Source: Dipetalonema caudispina
Taxonomy: Eukaryota; Nematoda; Chromadorea; Rhabditida; Onchocercidae
Length of the DNA: 11,219 nt
Assembly (NCBI GenBank): GCA_013365325.1
Contig: JABVXV010000190.1
Location: forward strand, 1,839-13,057
Direction: 5' to 3'
Shown in pieces: positions 7,226 through 11,219 of this stretch (the stretch's first letter is position 1; each line of letters opens with the position of its first letter). The notes beneath the pieces are model-generated. The model was not told where the DNA came from, searched no databases, and saw only the letters and a program-made list of their open reading frames with translations. A program made the position numbers and the translations under genes.

Positions 7226-8124
7226 CAGTGAATCAAATTCTGAAATCAAGCATAATTCTTTTATGTCCAAATAAATTATTTTGAGAAATCTCTGCGAGAT
7301 CTATTTACTTCTTTGATTATTGTTTTCTCCCCAAAAGTTTTCATCATCTGAGAATTTGATCTTTCTCTCTTTACTTTAAAAGAAAGACAATTGTGGAAAA
7401 AGAATTGATAAATTAAATGGCATTGGTGATATCTTCTAATGTTGTAATTTTGACGAATTGTTATAATGTGAAGGAATTGGTAATTAAATTATAAAATAGC
7501 TTTCTTAGATAAAAAAATTTCTAGTATGAATCCATTCATCATGGATAATAATTTTTTTTTTTTAGAAATTTCTAAAATTTTTGGGGAATTTTTATGGCAA
7601 AGAAGTGGCAAAAGAAATGAGCATAAAAAGAAGGAAAAAAGGGACTAATTGGAAATGACGCAGTTTAGGGATTTTTATTAGCTTCTTGAATTAGTTCAAG
7701 AGGATAAAATGAAATCGATCAGCTAGTAATGTTTGCTATAGAGGGAGAAAGCAAGGGGAAAAGAATGAAAGAAAGAAATGAGCATGAACTAAATAGGAAA
7801 TGATCGAAAAGCACTAATTTGGAAGCTATATTCGTGTATATTACATATCACAAATTCTTCCTACAAAATAAATTTTTTTTTTTTTTTTATTTGTTTTATT
7901 TTGAAAGAGCAGAAAGATAAATGGATGAATGAAATGAAAATGTTATGTTGAATGAGAAGAAACTTTCATCAAATTATTTTAATCATATCAATTAAACTTG
8001 TTTTACAGTTTAATCCATCATAGAGAAAGATTTAAAGAAATGTCAAGATTAAGTGAAAAATGATGGATTAAATTTAGGATATTTTAAAGTTAAACAACTG
8101 CGAGTATTTTTATACGCATGTATA

Positions 8125-8126
<2 letters not shown>
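7226..8126. other. AT-rich non-genic stretch
   Basis: No gene is supported. It contains a T16 run (7873-7888), an A/G-rich segment around 7600-7800, and a 13-bp perfect inverted repeat at 8009-8021 and 8060-8072. Confidence 0.55.
8009..8072. repeat. Inverted repeat, 13-bp perfect arms, 38-bp loop
   Basis: tttaatccatcat at 8009-8021 is the exact reverse complement of 8060-8072. The loop is AT-rich, and there is no downstream T-run or gene to suggest a particular role. Confidence 0.6.

Positions 8127-8187
<61 letters not shown>
8127..8187. repeat. (TG)30 microsatellite, uninterrupted
   Basis: Thirty consecutive TG dinucleotides with no interruption, the purest of the three TG tracts in the window. 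It is likely length-polymorphic, and such a tract can adopt Z-DNA (general property). Confidence 0.97.
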
Positions 8188-8188
<1 letters not shown>

Positions 8189-9768
8189 CATGTATTGTAA
8201 ATAAATTAATCACTGATTAACATCGAAAAATGAAATACAAATGATGAGTGTTTTTTTTTTTGAATTGATATTTTAAAGCTTCAAATTACTTTTCTTAATT
8301 TTACCTTTATTTATCATTTAAAAAAAAAAAAAAGACTATCCTACCAAATTACCATTTCTGCCAAATCCTTTCACAGTTTATATTTTCAAAATTTTGATTT
8401 AAGATATCTTTACAATGCTAGTGATCATAAGCTTCTACAACTCTAATTCAAAATAATTGAAGAGAAGTGTCATGCAAATGATTTGAGCATCTTCTGCTGT
8501 GCATAATCGAAATGTTTCATCAAATAAGCATGTTGGACAAAAAACAAAAAAAGGAAGTGAATAATAAATGTGAATTGCAATTCAGTTTTAATTAGTTATT
8601 TTGATGTTGAAAGAAAAGAGGGAAAAATTTGACAAATAAATAAAAGCAAAACAATCAAACTATTTGGAAATATCATTTTTCAACAACTTTTCATTTCAAT
8701 ATTTGTCTATTTTGCCTTCTTTAGTATACTTTAATTACTTTTTCTTTTTTTTGTTTTAAGCTGATTATTTGAGACTTTTGCTTATCTTCAGAAGGATTTT
8801 TGAAGTATTCATTGTTCTTTTTTTTTTTCATTAGCACAAACAAATTTCCTGGCTGATTCGTGTTAAAAAAAAAAGTAAAAATATGAAAATTACTGTTAAA
8901 TGTTCAAAAAAAAAAGGCTTTTTTAAAAGTTATTTTGAAATACTGAAACTAAATTTAACGCACTTGTTTAATTGTACAAATTTTCTTCGGACTAATCAAA
9001 ATTTAAGGAAGGAAGTAACTGATTGAGTACTATTAAATATGGGCTGAATAAATTACATTTCAAAAGTTTTATGATAAACTGAAGTAATTTTAGTAATCTG
9101 AATGCATAATTATTTTGAATTCGTAAGGAAGTGAGGGTAAAATTAAATCATAATTAAAGATAATGAAGTAATTAAATAACTCATTAAAAAATAAACAACT
9201 AAGAAGGACATGCAAGACGCTTTAATTTTTTTAAACTTGAATGAATTTTAAGTGGCTTCGATAAATAGGTATATATAATGAGTGAACAGTAAAATTTGAA
9301 ACAAATATTAACTGAAATTAATATATTATATGCGTAAAACTTCTCCTTATTGATTTGGTCATAATATTATCATCTAAATGCTATCAATCAAATTAACTTA
9401 TCCATATTGAAATTATTTGAAACTACTAATTGATTAAATAATATTACTAATCGATTAAATGAAATTTTGATAAATTGTAAATAGTACCTCGGTTAATTTA
9501 TTAAGTAACATAGTATAAAATAAGTATTATCATGATGAATTTGCTAAGTGGTAGAAAAAAGAAATCATTTTAGTCATATGTATCATTTACATTAAATAAC
9601 ATTTTAAAAAAAAAAAAATGTATAAATAAATTAATCATTCATTTCATACTGAAATATATGAAATATAAATTACTCTATTGAAAATACCGAAAATACAATT
9701 AAGTTTGAAAATATTTTAGCAAATTGTAATCATATTCCTATAAAAATTTTCCAGTAAATCTTCATCTA
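8188..9768. other. AT-rich non-genic stretch with homopolymer runs
   Basis: No gene or RNA is recognisable. It holds A14 (8320-8333), T11 (8818-8828) and A13 (9606-9618), plus a degenerate pair of 21-bp tandem units at 9424-9465 carrying TACTAAT(T/C)GATTAAAT. Confidence 0.55.
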
Positions 9769-9792
9769 AAAAAAAAAAAAAAAAAAAAAAAA
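9769..9792. repeat. A24 homopolymer
   Basis: Twenty-four consecutive A residues on the plus strand. No retroposed gene body or target-site duplication is visible beside it, so a retroposon poly(A) tail is not supported. Confidence 0.95.
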
Positions 9793-9877
9793 TCCTAAAA
9801 TTTTTGGAAAAAAAAAAGGAAGAAAGAATGTAGGAAAAGATGAAAAATAAACGATTGACTGAAATATATGTGCGTAT

Positions 9878-9957
9878 TGTGTGTGTGTGTGTATGTGTGT
9901 GTGTGCGCGTGTGTGTGTGTGTGTCTGTGTGTGTGTGTGTGTGTTTGTGTGTTTGTG
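9878..9957. repeat. Interrupted TG/CG microsatellite
   Basis: About 80 bases of TG dinucleotides broken by single TATG, GCGC, TCTG and TTTG interruptions. The open frames read through it on both strands (9716-10000 and 9840-10118) are poly His-Thr or Val-Cys artefacts. Confidence 0.96.
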
Positions 9958-10313
9958 GAAAATGCTTGGATACACAAGTAAATGATGTATTTGAATGCAA
10001 TCGGCTATTTAGTCACCATCCGAAACTAACGAAATATTTTCGATCTTCCAAAAAGGCAATTTTTTTTTTTTTTGTCTCTTTTTCTCTCTCTCTTTCAAAA
10101 CAAAAAAAGAAGAAGTAATTAGAAATGAAATTCGTTTTTTTTTTTTTATTTTATATCAATGTATAGGATAAAAATTAATTCTTTATAAACGATAGCTAAT
10201 TTACATTTCCATTTGATGCTAATCAATCAATAGGGTTATTTAGTGTTACGTACTTTTAGGATCAGTTGAAATTAATGATGTGTTATATTTATTGTTTCTT
10301 CTCTTTTCTTTTA
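9958..10313. other. AT-rich non-genic stretch
   Basis: Nothing coding is recognisable. It contains T14 (10060-10073), a CT-rich tract just after it, and T13 (10135-10147). Confidence 0.55.
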
Positions 10314-10345
10314 TTTTTTTTTTTTTTTTTTTTTTTTGTTTTTTT
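10314..10345. repeat. T24 homopolymer plus T7
   Basis: Twenty-four T residues (10314-10337), a single G, then seven T. No adjacent element body is evident. Confidence 0.95.
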
Positions 10346-10624
10346 AAAATAAACATATCCTTACGATAAAATAAATTATTATTCATATGATTTTTGCAAT
10401 ATTGAAATGCTGTCGTTTTCAAAATTTTTTTTTTTAATCTTTTCGTTTTTTATTGACCTTTTTATCTTAAGGTGAAAAGAAAAAGAAAAGAAAAGAAGAA
10501 AGTTAATGAACTTAAGCTAATCTATTTAGATCAAGGTTGATCTTTATCTTATGATATCAAAATTTTAACTTTCTTTTTCGAATCATCAAACTTTTTTAAC
10601 TGTTTTCTTAGAGGAACCTGCAAC

Positions 10625-10645
10625 AAAAAAAAAAAAAAAAAAAAA
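10625..10645. repeat. A21 homopolymer
   Basis: Twenty-one consecutive A residues, one of a series of long A or T runs that become frequent in the right-hand third of the window. Confidence 0.95.
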
Positions 10646-11219
10646 TAGAAAGAGGAAATGCTGAAGATAAATGTATGACATCTGAAAGGTAAAGAAGAAG
10701 AAAAAGTCAAGCATATTCATCCTTTCATTCATTGCTGACAGATACTCTTTATATAACCATCAATCTTCCATCTTCTATATTTTCAACAACAACTTCAATT
10801 CAGCTGGAACTTCAGCATCTTCTCATTAATTAATTTGATAATAAAATTTCTTTTTTTTTTTTTTGTTATTGACGAAAAAAAAGTCGCTGACGATATTTTG
10901 AGAATTTAACCGACAATGAGAAAGCACAAATCTCCCACAGAGACGTTTTGCATTAAGGCTTGTTCATAAATTAAGCAAAAAAAAAAAGGAACGAGTTTAA
11001 ATTTTAATTATATTTAAATTTCGTTTTTAAATGCAGTAAGTTAGCTGAATTGAACTTACAGATGTCTCTTAAATTCTGAATCAATTCAAATAACTATGAT
11101 TAATGAACAGTAATTTACTAATGTTTGCAAAGATATTTAAGTTGATGAAAATTATTGAGAAAAAAATTTTTTTGAAAATCATCGTTCTATTCTAATAAAG
11201 TTGAGTGCTAAGTTAAATG
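10646..11219. other. Right-edge stretch, mildly GC-elevated patches, no supported gene
   Basis: 10741-10815 and 10895-10970 have fewer homopolymers and slightly higher GC (about 36% by hand count in the second). Each contains only short open frames, such as plus-strand 10916-10969 (17 aa), none recognisable. A short imperfect hairpin lies at 10990-11025. These could be exon fragments of a gene extending past the window, but nothing confirms it. Confidence 0.3.

Noticed and set aside
7067..8479. Two ATGCAAAT octamers (7067-7074 and 8472-8479), possible POU/UNC-86 sites upstream of the stomatin gene
   Set aside because: A rough expectation for this 8-mer in about 11 kb of such AT-rich DNA, both strands, is about one, so two copies are not notable.
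9716..10118. Four open frames on both strands with poly His-Thr, Phe or Val-Cys runs
   Set aside because: They are produced by the TG repeat and the A24 tract, with no family resemblance.
9769..10645. Long A and T runs as possible poly(A) tails of retroposed genes
   Set aside because: No coding remnant, no flanking target-site duplication, and runs of both orientations occur throughout the region.
1..11219. CRISPR array, bacterial operon or phage elements
   Set aside because: The window holds a spliced animal gene. The tandem repeats have no unique spacers, and no prokaryotic gene layout is present.

Overview
The window is AT-rich animal genomic DNA and most probably comes from a nematode. 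The evidence is one intron-containing gene on the minus strand. Its product closely matches the nematode MEC-2/STO/UNC-1 branch of the stomatin (SPFH/band-7) family, and its introns are small (82-510 bp) with short AT-rich acceptors. The AT bias and the many homopolymer and TG runs would suit a parasitic clade such as the filarial worms, but the species cannot be fixed from this sequence.

Layout. 1-320 is featureless AT-rich sequence. 322-557 is a minisatellite of seven 32-bp units plus a partial eighth, and every full unit carries TTCNNGAA. 739-804 is a TG/TTTG microsatellite. 840-1020 is an island of about 41% GC (hand count) with competing short open frames on both strands. It is followed by an ACGT cluster, a TATA-like box and three TGATAA motifs (973-1102). 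1483-1516 is an A/TA run.

The stomatin gene occupies 1781-5009 on the minus strand. It has eight coding exons: 4931-5009, 4347-4450, 4009-4081, 3844-3926, 3133-3336, 2488-2622, 2100-2218 and 1781-1856. These total 873 nt and encode 290 residues plus a stop. All seven introns are GT-AG and every phase joins cleanly. Two AATAAA signals lie 119-152 nt past the stop. The protein has a basic N-terminus, one membrane-inserted hairpin with the conserved proline, a complete SPFH domain, an alanine/glutamate-rich helix and the C-terminal hydrophobic segment. It ends very soon after that segment. Intron 5 holds a striking 53-bp hairpin (2769-2880), and a smaller hairpin abuts the exon-5 acceptor.

5010-11219 is about 6.2 kb with no gene I can support. 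It contains three tandem 35-bp units (5817-5921), a 23-bp inverted repeat pair (6274/6537), a GA tract (7174-7225), two long TG microsatellites (8127-8187, 9878-9957), and many A or T runs up to 24 bases. It may hold the upstream regulatory region, or a distant 5' exon, of the stomatin gene.

Only one gene is clearly present, so no multi-gene system can be described. The items most worth follow-up are the intronic hairpin with strand-asymmetric wobble pairs, the heat-shock-element-like minisatellite, and the GC island downstream of the gene.
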